Shown here: positions 23,401 to 36,411 of the stretch, piece after piece
Layout of the letters: every line of letters begins with the position of its first letter
Numbering within the stretch: position 1 is the stretch's first letter
DNA from: Rhododendron vialii
Taxonomy: Eukaryota > Streptophyta > Magnoliopsida > Ericales > Ericaceae
DNA length: 64,000 nucleotides
Reading direction: 5' to 3'
Assembly: GCF_030253575.1 (NCBI RefSeq)
Contig: NC_080568.1
Span: 3,117,501 to 3,181,500 of the forward strand
Position numbers and translations under genes: made by a program
The notes under the pieces: model-generated
The model's input: the letters and a program-made list of their open reading frames with translations, nothing else
Databases searched by the model: none
Told to the model about the DNA's origin: nothing

Positions 23401-26400
23401 TGCATCAAATTTTTTTCTCATAATTTGAGTCACTGTGTTTATAGATTGTCAATGTCTTACATATGGTGGATTGGCCTTTTTATTACTCTTCTTTGTTTTT
23501 TAATATGCCCACAAGACACTTGATGTTCCCTAACCACTTCATAGTTTGATACTTAGCTTTGTCGCCATTTCACTGAAAGGAGGATTTGAGCGATAATAAA
23601 AAGGACAATGAAGCCATCCCTTCTATGTTCCTGGACTTCTATTGTGTTGGAGGCATTGTTTGTAGAGATAGTTGTTCTCATGTAGTCATGTTAGAGTAAG
23701 AAAGCTATACTAACTTGCTGTCATGGGATTATCAAGAGCAAACGTGATTCATATCCCCTCCCTTGTACATCCTTATCCATTGTAGTAAACTGAACTGTAT
23801 AATAGTATCATGTGAATTAGTTTGGGTTTGTCATTGGTTGGTTGTTACATATAGGGAAACTCAGAAAGGTTTATGTTGTTAAGCATCAAAAGGCTGATGC
23901 GTTTATACTGGGAAGCAAATTGTTTTAACTACATCGGGTAAGAAATTTCTATCAAGGTGGAGAGATTTTTATCTCTAAGTATAGAAAAGTGAAACTTAAT
24001 TCCCATTAAGGAGAGATGGAATACTTAATTACCACTAGGTCAACTTTTACAAAAATACATTTACCATTAATGGAAGTGTCACCCTAGGGTTTTAGGGTTA
24101 AGGTTTAGGCGCTTTCATAGAGCCTTAGGGTTTTGGTTTAGGCACTTTCATAGGGGTTTTAGGGTGCACTTGTTGTTTAGGGAGGAAAAGTGTGTAGGGT
24201 GTTAATAACCCTAACACATAACAATCTTATTTATGTAGACGACTCACATATTAAATAAGTAAACTAAGCAATGTGGGACTACTACTAATACTATATTCTA
24301 ACACTCCCCTGCAAGTTGGAGACTCTCCAGCTTGTTACATAGCAACTAACGAAACAATTACCTCAACTAGTAATAGCGATCACTAAAACAACCAACTTGC
24401 TAAAACAATGACCAATAGCAACCAACAGAACAACTTCGATGACCAACGGAACAACGACCAACGAACGATTTCAACGACCAATAGCAACCAACGGAACAAC
24501 TTCAACGATCAACAGCAACCAACGGAACAACTTCAACGACCGACGGAACAACTTTCAACAGCAATGAACGGGACAATTGCAACCACCAACAACAACCAAC
24601 TGAACAACTTCAACGACCAACAAAACCAATTTCAACTACCAACCTCAACGACCAATAACAACTAACTTCAACGACCAATAGGAACCAACTAAGTAACATC
24701 AACCAACTACCAATGTCAACGAAATAGATGACAAAATAATTTATGTTACCATGCTCACCAAAAGCATGGCCAAAAACCCGACCACAATACCCAGAATCAC
24801 GGCTGCGACCATGACCATGGCTGAATAAAGAACCAAACCCACCAGAGACAGCGAAAGCAGAATTAGAATTAGATTTCATTGCAAACATGTCACTGTGCAA
24901 TGAGAGGCAAACCAACGAATCAACCACCAATATTCCACCAACTATCGACCAACCACAAATCAACCCGCTAATCTAACAACCAACTACAAACCACCAACTA
25001 AAAATAAGCATCAAACAACTACCAACAATACCAATACGAATATACCTTCGGCAACCAAAAGCAGAATCAGCAACAACATTCAAAACATCAATAGGCCAAT
25101 CGAGACAGTATCATACACCAACTCAACAAGAAATAAAGAGGCGAGCAGTCAATGAGTGAATAGTAACAGTGATGAACAGTGTGTGATGAACAGTAATCTG
25201 TGAACAGTTATTAACGGCTATCGATGGGTGTTAGGGATTAGGGTTAGGGTTAAGACAGAGGCTAGGATAAGGGTTGTGATTTTAGGGATTATGTATAGCG
25301 GCTAGGGTTTAGGCTAGGGTTATGGTGGTTTGGGATTAAGTTTAAGACCCCTCTTTGATACCATGTTAAAGCATCAAATTCAAAACTAATTGGCTAAGAG
25401 TGGAGAGGCCACCCAGGCTCATATACTAGTTTTGGAGGAGATAATTAACCGATGTGGGACAAATCCCAACACTCCCCCGCACGTGCGACCCCCGACTCGC
25501 ACGTGGAGAGGTAAACAAAGGATCCATAACACTTGGATCACAACAAACAATGGTGCACTTATGGTACAAACAAGGGGGAACAAATTCTCCGAAATCCTAG
25601 CTCCGATACCATGTTGTTTAGGAAGGAAAAGTGTGTAGAGTGTTAATAACCCTAACACATAACAATCTTATTTATATAGATGACTCACATATTAAATAAG
25701 TAAACTAAGCAATGTGGGACTACTGCTAATACTATATTCTAACATTCCCATTATAGGGTTTTAACGATTTAGACACTTTCATAGGGTACCCTATGGGTTT
25801 AGGCATTTTTATAGGGTACCCTAGGGTTTAGGCACTTTCATAGGTTCCCAAGGGGCTAAGCATTTTCAGGGTTTTGGATTTTAGGTACTTTCATAGGGTT
25901 TCAGTTTTTCATTAATTAGAGGAGACCTGGTGGGAATTACTTTCTATTTTCTGGAGCTAGAGGTAAAAAGCCCCAAGGTGGATGACGGAAGTTATAGATG
26001 ACAATTGACATGCTGGACTGATCACCCAAATCATCAGATGCTCCATGTATCGTCTGAAAAGTTTTTACTTTAACATTGACCAGTTTTACATGTCTATGAA
26101 GCGTGCTAATGCAGTTAGGGATTGTTGCCAAGTGCAGTGGGGTTTCTTTAGTTGATGTTCAGCCTGAGCAAAGTCATTAACCTGATAGTTTTTGCGTGGC
26201 TAGGTTGGAAATGTTGAAGCTTTAAATTGCTACTATGCACATGGAGAGGAAAATCCACTTTTTCAGAGACGTAGCTATTGGATGCTGGATCCGTGAGTGC
26301 ACTTTTCATCTCTTTGTTGACTGTATATTTTTTCCCTTTTACATCATTGGCTGAAACATTACCCCAGAGATGTAGTAGCAGGTTTTCTACGCTGCGTAAC

Positions 26401-29400
26401 TTTGATATGGACAATTCATTAACAGGGATTACTTTTGACAAATGTATCAGAGTTATTCCTCATGCTTTTTTCCTTTTTCTGCTTTGTTAGCATTTCTTTT
26501 CCCCTCCAATTTGCACGTCGTTTTATTTTCTTGCTCTCCTTTTAAATTGTATTTGTGTTATTGTTGGGATTTTTGCAGGACATATGAGCACATTGTTCTT
26601 GTTCATTACAGAGACATCAGTGAGGTAAGGTTCTGGAACCTGATTGGAGATAAGGTGGATCTAAGGACAAAAATAAATGCTTGTACCTCATAACCATCTT
26701 GCTGTTACCTTATCAACTTGCATGTCATCAAGCAAGATGCTAACTTTTCTTTCTACCAACTCATTGTCCATGGCTTAGGTGCTTTACTCTGTCTCAGAGT
26801 TGCTTTGTTTAGCCTAAGAAGATTGTATTCCATGTCTTTACTTTGAAACTTCCTGGGTGTCGAATTGCCACTCGTCACGGGAGACCTTAGATACTGTGGA
26901 TGTAAAAGATTTTTCATAACTGCTACTTGACCATCAATATAACGGGGGCAAAGAAGCCCAGTGGATGAACTGTGAATTGCACGAAGCAACTTTTATTCCT
27001 CTCTGGATGCATTAATTCAGAGTCATATAGTCGGAGCTATTGGTGCAAACTTGAGCTTCAGCATTGACATTTCCAGTTGTATTCATGAGTTGCAGGGTAG
27101 GCAAAGTTCCGGATCCACTTCACTATCACCAGAATCCCCTTCTACGCTCAGTCAGAGTCCCAGCTCCTATACTGCTCAACATCTTGGCTCTCTTACCCAG
27201 ATCAGTGAACTAAATGAACCGTATCAAAGTCCGGGATCCATAGAAGTTAGCTCTGATGCAGTTGTCAAGACTAAAGGGATGGATCATCTAGGCATGATAG
27301 AAAGAAAGGGGGAGGTGGTTGTTACATCTGAGCTTGAGGTTACTCAAGCATTGCGACGACTTGAGATGCAATTAAGTCTAACTGATGATGTTGTTGAAGA
27401 AATTGGTCCATTCTGCAACGAGAATGAGAATTCAAATGATTCAGAAGCCATCATAAGTGATGAATGCAGATCTACGGCCTCATTAGATGAATTAGGCACT
27501 CTTATGTGGCGTCAGCACTCAGGTTTGTCATTTGGTGGTCGGTACATTTTAAAAAAGAAGTCTTTGTTTTGTTTTTCTCTCACACTTGTTATGATCTGAA
27601 GAGTACTCCTCTTGTATATTATCTTTGGAAAGATATATTATCTCTATTTTCATTATCTTTAAATCCTACCAGAACTTAAGTAATGTGAAAATGTGTGCCA
27701 GCATCTTGGCCGGGTACCAAAGTGACAATTCTTTCCCGGCCAAGCACCACTTAAAATGTATCCTATATGATGATGTAGACAAGACTGAGAAATAAGTTGG
27801 AATAAATACCGTACTCACTAATGAATTATTTAGAGGCCCCAACTCATTAATCTTTTCTTAAGTGGATTTTTGGACTGATTGTTTCTGCTATATTGCCTTA
27901 ACAGATAAGATGATAGAAATTTCCTTCACTTATTCACTGCTCTTTTCGACTCTTTCTATGGACTTTGTAATGCTGATATGCAATGGTACCCTTTCTGATT
28001 TTGTAATTTGTACGCTCTGATGCCACCATGTGTTTTTGGAGTCATGATATACTTTATTATGCTTTTATGTATAACTTTCAGGTCTTTTTTGGGATCATCA
28101 GCGTAATATTTTGGATTCTACATAGGCGGCCATTGTGTTTGAATGCTTTCATGCTTTGTCTTGTCCGTGTTTGAATTCTGGCAACAATTACTAAATTCAA
28201 GGGTTATGGCTTAGGGCATATGTATGTTGTGATAATTTGCACCGAAGAAATGTATCTTTCACGAAGACTCACAACGTGTTCACTTATTTCTTTAATTGTT
28301 GTAAGCATCTTGCAGATTTGCTTTTCTAGTTTTCATTCTGTTTGATGTATCTGTTTGCCCCCTTTTTGTTTGATTCTCAAATATAGTACTATAAAGAAGC
28401 AGCGTGGAAGATAGTGGATATTACATTCCATTCCTTTGCTAATTTTTTTTTTTCAGGTGGCAACAGAGAAGAAAATCGCCATCCATTGGCACAAGAAGTT
28501 ATGGTTGAACGTAAAGACTTTTTATCTTGGAACGAGATGCTGGATGTCAATACGAGTTCACCTGGTGCTGAGTCCCGAGAGAGGCTTTTTCCCATCTCAG
28601 ATGAAAATGTGAGAAAGATATGTTCAATCTTCTTTTTGATTTTATCACTTTTATTGTATCCTTTTAAAGTGTACTTGTATTCTTGTCTATTCTTTTTTCT
28701 TTTCTTTTTTATGAGTACAACTCTTTTATTCAAGCTCAAACCAGAAAACAGTAGCCCAGGAATAAGTCCTGGCTTTACAACAAGTTTGTAGAACAGGAAA
28801 AAACACAACAGAAAAACAAGACAAGCAAACAACCAAACAATTACAAGAGTTCAACTACCTACTCTAACAGCTCTATAGCGCATGACTCTAAACAAAATAC
28901 AACACCATATACACACTACACAGTCACACAGATTACATTGGGCATGGTACATGGTTCTTGTCCAATGTCACAGTAGTTACCACTAACAGCTATAGCACAC
29001 CACTCTAAACAAAATACAACACCATATACACACTACACAGATTACATTGGTCACAGTAGTCACCATTAAAGTATGCCTTGTTCCTGATTGCAAAATGAAA
29101 TCAACGTTTATCACATATCAATGTTTGCAGATGCTATATCTATAATAAGCAACCCCTTTCCATTTTGTCGGAGTCATTAGTTTGTTGTGAAGATACTGTT
29201 TGTTTTCTTCAATGATGTGTTCATTCTTTCAACAGGGAATACCACACTCAAGGCATGATCGCCTAGGAGAGCAAGAAAGATATCAGTGGATAAATTTTGA
29301 TGGATATAAACTTTCTAAGTGTGATGATTCCCGAACTCCTGATAGCAACACAAATCTGCAACCTTCAACATCCTACAAATATCTATCAAGCTCTGAGAAC

Positions 29401-32400
29401 CCCTTGACATTACCAGCTTCCAAATTGTTGTCTCAAGAAATTGAAATTTTCAATTTTCCTGCGTATTCTCCTGTTAATAATGTTAGTTATAGTTACTCCG
29501 AGTACTTTACAACATTCTTTGACCAAGGTCAGAATGGTATGCATCTTGAGGCTGATTCAAGCTTAACCATTGCACAAGAACAGAAGTTCACCATTCGAGA
29601 AATATCCCCAGAATGGGGTTATGCTTCTGAGGCAACAAAGGTATGTGTCATGGAATTCTATATTACAAAGACCTTTCTCATGTGGTGGTTTCTTGGATGT
29701 GTTGGTGACATGGCATTTCCCCAGCAATGACTTGCAAATGGGCAGGAATGATTGAATGTTAGCTTTGTGGTTGTTGGTAGTTTGTTGGTTTTGTTTCACT
29801 GAATTTTTGGGCATATGTCGAGGGTTATGTGGTCCTTTCTCTGCTTTATATTGCTGGCCAATTCGATACTCGACAGGGTGGGTGGGGTAGGAATGTTTGC
29901 CAGGCGTTGTACCAAAGATAGGCAAAAAGCTCCAAAAGAGCAAGCTGCAGCAAACCTAGCACACGAGATGGATGAACTAGGGCTCACTCGACCAGTTTAG
30001 TGGTTTTAATGGGGAGCCAAGGTGCAAAGGGAATGAGCTTGGTTGCTTCTCCTCCGTCCTTTTTTTTTTTTCTTCGTGCCCGTTCCGCATGCGCTTTGTG
30101 CGCCATTGACGCTTTGCTCTCCTCTTATTAGTTATGAGCTTCTTAAGTGAGGAGTATGAAGTACTAATCGATCAAACGTATTGCTGATCTGCTGCTATTA
30201 CTTATTTTAAGTGCTTTTTTGAAATATTTTGCTATGGCTTCCTTGATGATGCACTGTAAAGTGCGTTGTATAGCATACTGCTGAATACATCCTCTTTCAT
30301 TTCTCATGTTTTGTTTCTTTCTTTCGTTTTTTTTTTTTGTTTCGGTCCTTTTCTCCTTTCTTCCTAGAAGTGTAGAGATCCTTCTAACACCTTGGTTACC
30401 TGTTGCTTGTTTTCTCGTGTTGTATTTCTATTCCTGCTGTTCCAAGAGGAATTGAGATGTTAATATTGTCCCCGAATGAAAACAGAATCACTGAAGTTCC
30501 AAATTTTAAAATGCTTTTTTTCAAAATTTGCAAAGCATTGGAACATTGGGAGCATTTAAACAAAGATCAGGACCAAGTACTTGAATGAAGCACATCCTAA
30601 GGGCTAAGAGCATCCAGAAAAGCATCAGGAGGCAAAGTGTATACGTTTATTTTGGTAACAAGGGAGCCATCTAAAATCTTCTGAACTACAATCATTACCT
30701 TTTAACAAGAATCTGAAGCACCTCATGTATACAATATTTTTATTTGGATGAATAGAGATGAGGATTCTTAAATCTCCGTAGGGATCCTCAAAAAAGTTTC
30801 GGGGGTTACAACATGTTCGGATGAAATCCTTCCGCAAAAATCTTTTATTTTCAAATCCTTATAAACAAGATATTCGAAAGATTTATGTAATGAGCTCTCT
30901 TGATGAAGTAAAGGTGCTGAAACAATTGACCATCCAACTGAAGGTTTCCTCTTACCCTGTACACTTCTTTTGATCTTTATCCATTTTTCAACTGATCACG
31001 GTTTGGAAACTACATGACTACATGTTGAATAAACCAACTACTCTGAACTTCATAATCCAAAGAAATCCTGGTTCACATTCGATGTAAAAAGTTCTGGTTA
31101 AAGGGCACCACTGAAGCACAAAGCTGATCGTAGCACCAGCACAAGCGTTTTGGTTATATAATGTAGTGACTGCTGTCATGCAACTTTTATGTCTAATTAA
31201 ACTTACTTCTTATGAAGCTGCTAATGTTTTCAGGAGTAATCCGATTACTGAGTCAAAGTTGCTTGCTGCAGGTTTTCATTGTTGGATCTTTTCTTTGTGA
31301 TCCATCGGAAGGTGCATGGACTTGTATGTTTGGGGACATTGAAGTTCCTGTGCATATGATTCAACAAGGTGTCATTAGTTGCTTGGCTCCTCCACACCTT
31401 CCTGGAAAGGTCACTCTTTGTATTACCTCTGGTAATAGGGAGTCCTGCAGTGAAGTCAGAGAGTTTGAGTACCTTGTTCAGCCCAGTAGCTGTGCTCACT
31501 GTGGTTCATCCCAGAAGGAAATGACTAAGAGTCCAGAAGAATTACTGTTACTTGTTAGGTTTGTGCAAATGCTTTTATCTGATACTTCAATGCAGAAGGG
31601 AGGCGATACTGAATCAGGAATTGATCCATGGGGCAAATTGAGAGCCGGAGAAGATTCATGGGGCCATGTTATTGAGGCTCTTTTACTGGGCAGTTGGACT
31701 ACATCCAGTACGACGGATTGGCTTATGCAAGAACTTTTAAAAGACAAGTTACAACAATGGCTTTCTTCAAGATTGCAGGGAGAATGTGATGAGTCGGGTT
31801 GTTCCTTGTCTAAGAAAGAGCAAGGGGTAATACACATGATTGCTGGATTAGGCTTTGAGTGGGCCTTAAATTTGGTTATCAACTCTGGAGTCAGCACAAA
31901 TTTTCGTGATATCAATGGATGGACTGCCCTTCATTGGGCTGCACATTTTGGAAGGTAATTGACCGCTCCCTGCCCGTAGAACCAGGGGGACGATGTATGT
32001 GTTATACTTGTCCCACATCGCTCATCTAAGCCACCCAAGCTTGGTTAATAAATTCTAGAGGCGACTCCACCTATTGCCAATTGGTTTTAGGTTGGAGCCC
32101 TCCAAGAAATCTAACATGGTATCAGAGCTAGATCTTGGGTGGCCTCACCTCTCGTGGGAAAGTCTCTGTCATCTCTGTCGCCCGAGTCAGTCAGTCAACT
32201 CCTGGTCTGTCACCTCCACGTGCATCTGGGCTGCACGTGAGGGGGAGTGTTAGACTTGTTCCACATCGCTCATCTAAGCCACCCAAGCTTGGTTAATAAA
32301 TTCTAGAGGCTACTCCACCTATTGCCAATTGGTTTTAGGTTGGAACCCTCCAAGAAATCTAACAGTATGCTTTGTTGCACTTTATAAGAGAAGATCGTTC

Positions 32401-35400
32401 ATCGTTCTTAAAAATCTTTTGTAAGGTATAACTACAGAACCACCAGAACTTAATAAACACTTTGGGCTGTTGCAAGTGTTTTGCCATTGAAGAGCCCCAA
32501 TCCCGCAGGGTAAACTTCGAACACCCGCAACCACCTACAAGCTGCATGTCAAGCTGTTGCTTGTTATGATGGTAAAAGTGTTTTTCTGTCGAAGGTGTCA
32601 TTTTTGGTAACATAGTCAATGTAGGTCTAAGTCTGGTATACCTCTGCTAGCACCCCATTTGGACAAGTTCAGAATAGGCCTTGAATGGGTGATGTACATT
32701 TCTGACACTACACCTTGACAAAGGCGTTATCTGTGTTGTGTTGTGCCACTGAAGATAATGTTAGAGTTTACCTTGTCTAGTTCTCCAATTTTTTATTTCA
32801 CTAAACTCTTCCTCAGATCTCCTTTCTATAGGTGCGCTACATAATTGAGTTTTTAACAGTGTCTTATGAAGAAAAGGCATTTCGGCGATTGAGCAAATAT
32901 TTATGGACTTGTGTCATAATTGATCTACTTTGCATACATATACAAATGCAATGTATCTCAAATAGTTGAAAAGGGTTGTAGATGGGTTTGAGCCTTGAGG
33001 TGTCTTTAAGGCAGTAGTTTTCTATTTGAACTACTTCTATCTTTTATAGTGAGTAATACTGTAATACTATAAGAAGTATCATTTCATTTAGTCATATTGC
33101 AGTGTAGGTGGAACATAATGTAATGTCAGTATTAATCTCTTCATCTTTGCAAGGATTTTATAATAATCTCCAATTATTAGCTTCTCTTTTTTTTTTTTGA
33201 ACGGCGAAGAAAATTTCAATAATCATAAATGATTAAAAAATGAAATTATTACAATGGGAAAAGAAATGCATTGAGGGAGCTTCGAAGAGTACAATGACTC
33301 TCCTACTGTTGCTACTCGCCAAAACTTAACCTACCTCCTAGCGCTCTGATAGGTGGAACCAGTTTGTTTCTTATTCATTGTTTCTTTCCTGAAGCACTGT
33401 TTATAGTATTCAAATAACTTCTGGATTGTCTCTGCATGTGTTCCATTTTACAAGTTTTTACTTGCCAAAAAAGAGGTCACTAGTGTCCTAGGGATAGATT
33501 GTGTCTTGGGTGAATGTTTATGTTCATATTATCTACTGGTCATTTGTAGTATCCATCTTGAAAGGTTATGAGAAAAGCATTGACTAGTGTTTATGAATAG
33601 CTCATGTCTTAGATGAATGTTTATATCGATGTTATCTACTGGTCTTTAGCAGTATCCATCTTTAGAGGTTATGCAATATGCACTTGTTGAAGTTTTAAAC
33701 TCATTCTGAAGCAGTGCCTGTTCAAATGCTTTTCAACAGGGAGAAAATGGTTGCTGCACTCATAGCATCTGGTGCAGCAGCTGGGGCAGTGACAGATCCC
33801 AGTTCATTAGATCCAACGGGTAAAACACCAGCATCCATTGCTGCCAAAAGTGGACACAAGGGCCTCGCAGGTTATCTTTCTGAGGTGGAGCTAACTAGCC
33901 ATCTTTCATCCCTCAAAATGGAAGAAAAAGAGATCTCCAACGGCTCTGCTGACGTGGAAGCAGAAATTGCTCTAAACAGTATCTCTCAGTTACAGAGGAG
34001 TTTCACTACAAATGAGGATCACAATTCTCTTAAGGTCACTTTAGCTGCTGTAAGGAATGCAGGTCAGGCTGCAGCACGTATACAAGCTGCATTTCGTGCA
34101 CATTCTTTTAGGAGAAGGCAAGCGAAAGAAGTTGCTTCTGATGCTAGTGTGGATGATTATAATATCCTTTCGAATGATATTCAGGGGCTTTCAGTTGCAT
34201 CAAAGTTGGCTTTCCGCAATGCACGTGATTACAATACTGCTGCTTTATCTATTCAGAAAAAGTTTCGAGGTTGGAAAGGTCGCAAGGATTTTCTGGCATT
34301 TCGCAAGAAAGTAGTGAAGATACAGGTACCGTATTCTTCACTGCCGTAATCCCTGAATCTCAGGATCGTATTTTCTATTTTTGTAATATTAACCACTGAA
34401 CTCTCAAGGTAAATCTGTAGTTATATCTTCCCTACTTGTCTTTTGTGAAGTTCATGAATCTCAAGAGTTTGCTTGTTTAGTCATTTAAACCTGTGTACTC
34501 TAAGGATAAAGCTGTAGTTGTTAGGTTTTAGTACCTGCTTCTCCACCTCCTTCAGCAGTCAATTGAATACCCTCGTCGAAAATGTAGAATCTTTAGTCTC
34601 TTTTCTTCTTCCATAATCATACCAACATCAAGGTAAATACATTTGAAGTGCATGATACATGCTTACTGTTTTGCAATTACGAAGAGGCTCCCATTTACTT
34701 TATGAAGAGGTTCAAAAGCACTAATCTTATTCTACTTGAATTGTATCTATAACCTTGGGCGACACGACATGATAGTGCTTCGTTGTTCCATATTGGGTAA
34801 CTTTTGACCTGGTTCGGTATACAAGGCATTGTTTGGGGCATGTGGGTCATTTTACTAGATTTTTAGGGCATTGCTGGCTTTGTATATTGTCTTCTTTTGT
34901 GGTGACTGGTGAGATTACTTCATTGATCTTTGCATGTAGATATGGGCTTGAATGCTTAAATCTTGTGTTCTTTGTGGGATTGCAGTTTGCTTTTGTTATT
35001 TTGAGCGTACTCATGACAAACTAATTCTGTCGACAGGCTCATGTTAGAGGTCATCAGGTCAGGAAGCAATATAAGGTAATCTGTTGGGCTGTTGGTATCC
35101 TAGAAAAGGTTGTGCTAAGATGGCGCCGAAAAGGAGTTGGACTGCGGGGATATCGGCATGAAAGTGAGTCTATTGATGAAAGTGAAGATGAAGACATTAT
35201 CAAGGTGTTTCGGAAACAAAAAGTGGAAGTAGCTATTGATAAGGCTTTCTCGAGAGTGTTGTCCATGGTTGACTCCCCAGATGCGCGTCAGCAATACAGT
35301 CGCGTGCTTGAAAGATACCAGCAAGCTAAGGTGATTATTCTCATATCAATTTTTGCACTGCACTAACTTGTGTTTATGACCTTTATGATCTGATGTTTCT

Positions 35401-36003
35401 GATGTAACAAATGTGAGTTCTACATGTTGGTCATAGAGGTGTGTGTGGGGAGCATGGATTCAATTTCTCTCTTTTTCCCTTGATGGTGGCACCCTGCGCC
35501 TTCTTTAATGCAGTTTATATTACCAATCAAAGCGGCAAAAAATGGACTCGGTTGCGTTGCGTGTTTCCTCCCGTGCTGGATTCTGTTTGTCAGGGAGCTG
35601 ACAATTATCATAATCTGGTTCTCATATTGATAGGAATAGTTTGTGCTGTATGGCTTAGGGACCCCCTCCCCTTAGTTTCTGTCCCGAAATTCATCCCTTG
35701 CTTGACTCTAAAAGGTAGTCTGAAGTTAATGAAGGAAAGCGGTCCTAATCCTACAATCACGGAGTTGACAATGTCTCGTTGATTTTCTTGGATCGGTCAC
35801 GTTAGTAGTTCTGTTTTCCATCTGGAGTTTCCATATCGATCACACGCAATGAAGGATTCCTTGTGTCAAGTAGCGATATGCTTTACTGATCCTTCCTATT
35901 TAACTTACAGGCTGAATATGAAGGCCCGGAAAGTGAAGTAACATCAACTTCCCAGAGTGATATTACCTATATGGAAAATGAAGATGCATACCAGTACATC
36001 TAG
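20425..36003 (+). CDS. CAMTA4: Calmodulin-binding transcription activator, CAMTA4-like (12 exons)
   Basis: Exons: 20425-20437, 22095-22220, 22339-22454, 26204-26292, 26579-26624, 27096-27522, 28457-28608, 29236-29640, 31272-31954, 33740-34325, 35037-35330, 35911-36003. All junctions are GT/AG and keep frame, giving 1009 aa; Arabidopsis CAMTA4 is about 1016. Domains in order: CG-1 DNA-binding domain, about 5-130 (RWLKPAEVLFILQN, SYWMLDP, EHIVLVHYRD); a low-conservation Ser-rich linker; a TIG domain from about 445 (FTIREISPEWGYASEATKV, across exons 8-9); ankyrin repeats about 655-720 (GWTALHWAAHFG); IQ motifs about 800-895 (AAARIQAAFRAHSFRRR, ALSIQKKFRGWKGRK, VVKIQAHVRGHQVRKQY); and a calmodulin-binding stretch VLRWRRKGVGLRGYR near 910. 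The family binds CGCG-type promoter sites in the nucleus and responds to calcium/calmodulin in stress signalling. No exon is broken. The CAMTA4 assignment rests on recalled similarity, notably in the linker-TIG junction and the IQ region. Confidence 0.93.
21134..21363. mobile_element. CCTAGGCG-rich foldback repeat in CAMTA intron 1
   Basis: The ends are inverted: CTAAAAGGCGCTAGGCG on the left and GCCTAGGACGCCTTTTAG on the right. The interior is built of CTAGGCGCC/CCTAGGC permutations around a T run. This is a GC-rich inverted-repeat element of a type common in eudicot introns. It is non-coding, and its superfamily is not certain. Confidence 0.6.
24080..24170. repeat. TTTAGGCACTTTCATAGGG tandem repeat, left part
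   Basis: Irregular units of about 20-35 bases carry AGGGTTTTAGG and GGCACTTTCATAGGG. The same repeat resumes at 25745, on the other side of the LTR element, so the element sits within the array. The AGGGTTTAGG core resembles plant telomere repeats, but the unit is longer and irregular. Confidence 0.7.
24171..25744 (-). mobile_element. Small mosaic LTR element (TRIM-like) in CAMTA intron 3
   Basis: Two 133-base LTRs, 24171-24303 and 25612-25744, begin TGTTAGAATATAG and end AAACAACA on the minus strand. Next to the right LTR is TGGTATCGGAGC (25611-25600), a near match to the initiator-Met tRNA primer site. Before the left LTR is the purine tract GCAGGGGAGTG. The interior (about 1.3 kb) has no gag or pol, consisting partly of CAA/CAACGACCAAC-rich sequence. 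Inside lies an LTR of a second family (25364-25471) with its own primer site and purine tract. The flanking pentamers (GCACT, TTCCC) do not match, so part of the insertion history is lost. Confidence 0.75.
25364..25471 (-). mobile_element. Embedded LTR of a second TRIM family
   Basis: On the minus strand this 108-base unit starts TGTTGGGATTTGTCCCAC and ends GATGCTTTAACA. It is preceded by the purine tract GCGGGGGAGTG (25482-25472) and followed by TGGTATCAAAGAGG (25363-25350), a tRNA-Met primer-site variant. A single LTR therefore lies between a polypurine tract and a primer site. Confidence 0.7.
25745..25905. repeat. TTTAGGCACTTTCATAGGG tandem repeat, right part
   Basis: Several irregular units continue the array seen at 24080-24170 (AGGGTACCCTA and TTTAGGCATTTTTATAGGG variants). 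Confidence 0.7.
28864..29068. repeat. About 100-base tandem duplication in CAMTA intron 7
   Basis: Two copies share CTCTAAACAAAATACAACAC and CACTACACAG-ATTACATTGG, at about 28864-28987 and 28981-29068, with an indel between them. Confidence 0.8.
32000..32364 (+). mobile_element. Complete TRIM retrotransposon in CAMTA intron 9
   Basis: A 365-base element has two 117-base LTRs (32000-32116, 32248-32364) that start TGTTA and end TCTAACA and differ at four positions by eye. TGGTATCAGAGC follows the left LTR, an exact initiator-Met tRNA primer site, and GAGGGGGAGTG precedes the right LTR as a purine tract. GTATG flanks both sides (31995-31999, 32365-32369), a perfect 5-base target duplication. 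No coding capacity. It interrupts the ankyrin-coding part of CAMTA but lies wholly in the intron, in sense orientation. Confidence 0.95.
33190..33360 (-). mobile_element. Poly-A tailed non-LTR relic in CAMTA intron 9
   Basis: On the minus strand the segment ends TTGAAATTTTCTTCGCCGTT followed by an A run, like the LINE-type tails at 13788 and 17710. No reverse transcriptase sequence is left. Confidence 0.4.
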
Positions 36004-36297
36004 AGGTTATATGCTACCTCCAATCCTCTTTTTAACTTTTCTAGTAGGCTATTCCAAATACGGGCTGGTTGAAGGTTTCCTGGTTCCGGTCCGCATTTAC
36101 TGTTTAGTTGTTTGATTGCGAATCTGCGATTATAAGCCCAAGTATGGTTGCAGTTTATCGAGTTAATTTTTTCATCACTCACTCTAGTATCAGTCTGTAA
36201 ATGGCTTTGATTCATGTTTTCCTATTTGCACATGTAGATGATCTTTGTAATTCTTGTAAATGGTTGTGATTGGTTTGATAGCGCTACAACCACAATG

Positions 36298-36298
<1 letters not shown>

Positions 36299-36358
<60 letters not shown>

Positions 36359-36411
36359 ATACACACACACACACACATTAACACTAAATACACACACACA
36401 CATACTAACAC
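36299..36411. repeat. (CT)28 and (CA)n compound microsatellite
   Basis: A 57-base CT run (36299-36355) is followed by two CA runs separated by a short repeated spacer (CACTAAATACACAC-like). It lies about 300 bases after the CAMTA stop, in the likely 3' UTR or just beyond. Frames crossing it are artefacts. Confidence 0.9.

Noticed and set aside
24408..24665. Asn/Gln/Thr-rich 85-codon frame
   Set aside because: Product of CAA-type simple repetition inside the mosaic LTR element.
24080..25905. Interstitial telomere
   Set aside because: Units are 20-35 bases, irregular and lack runs of TTTAGGG.
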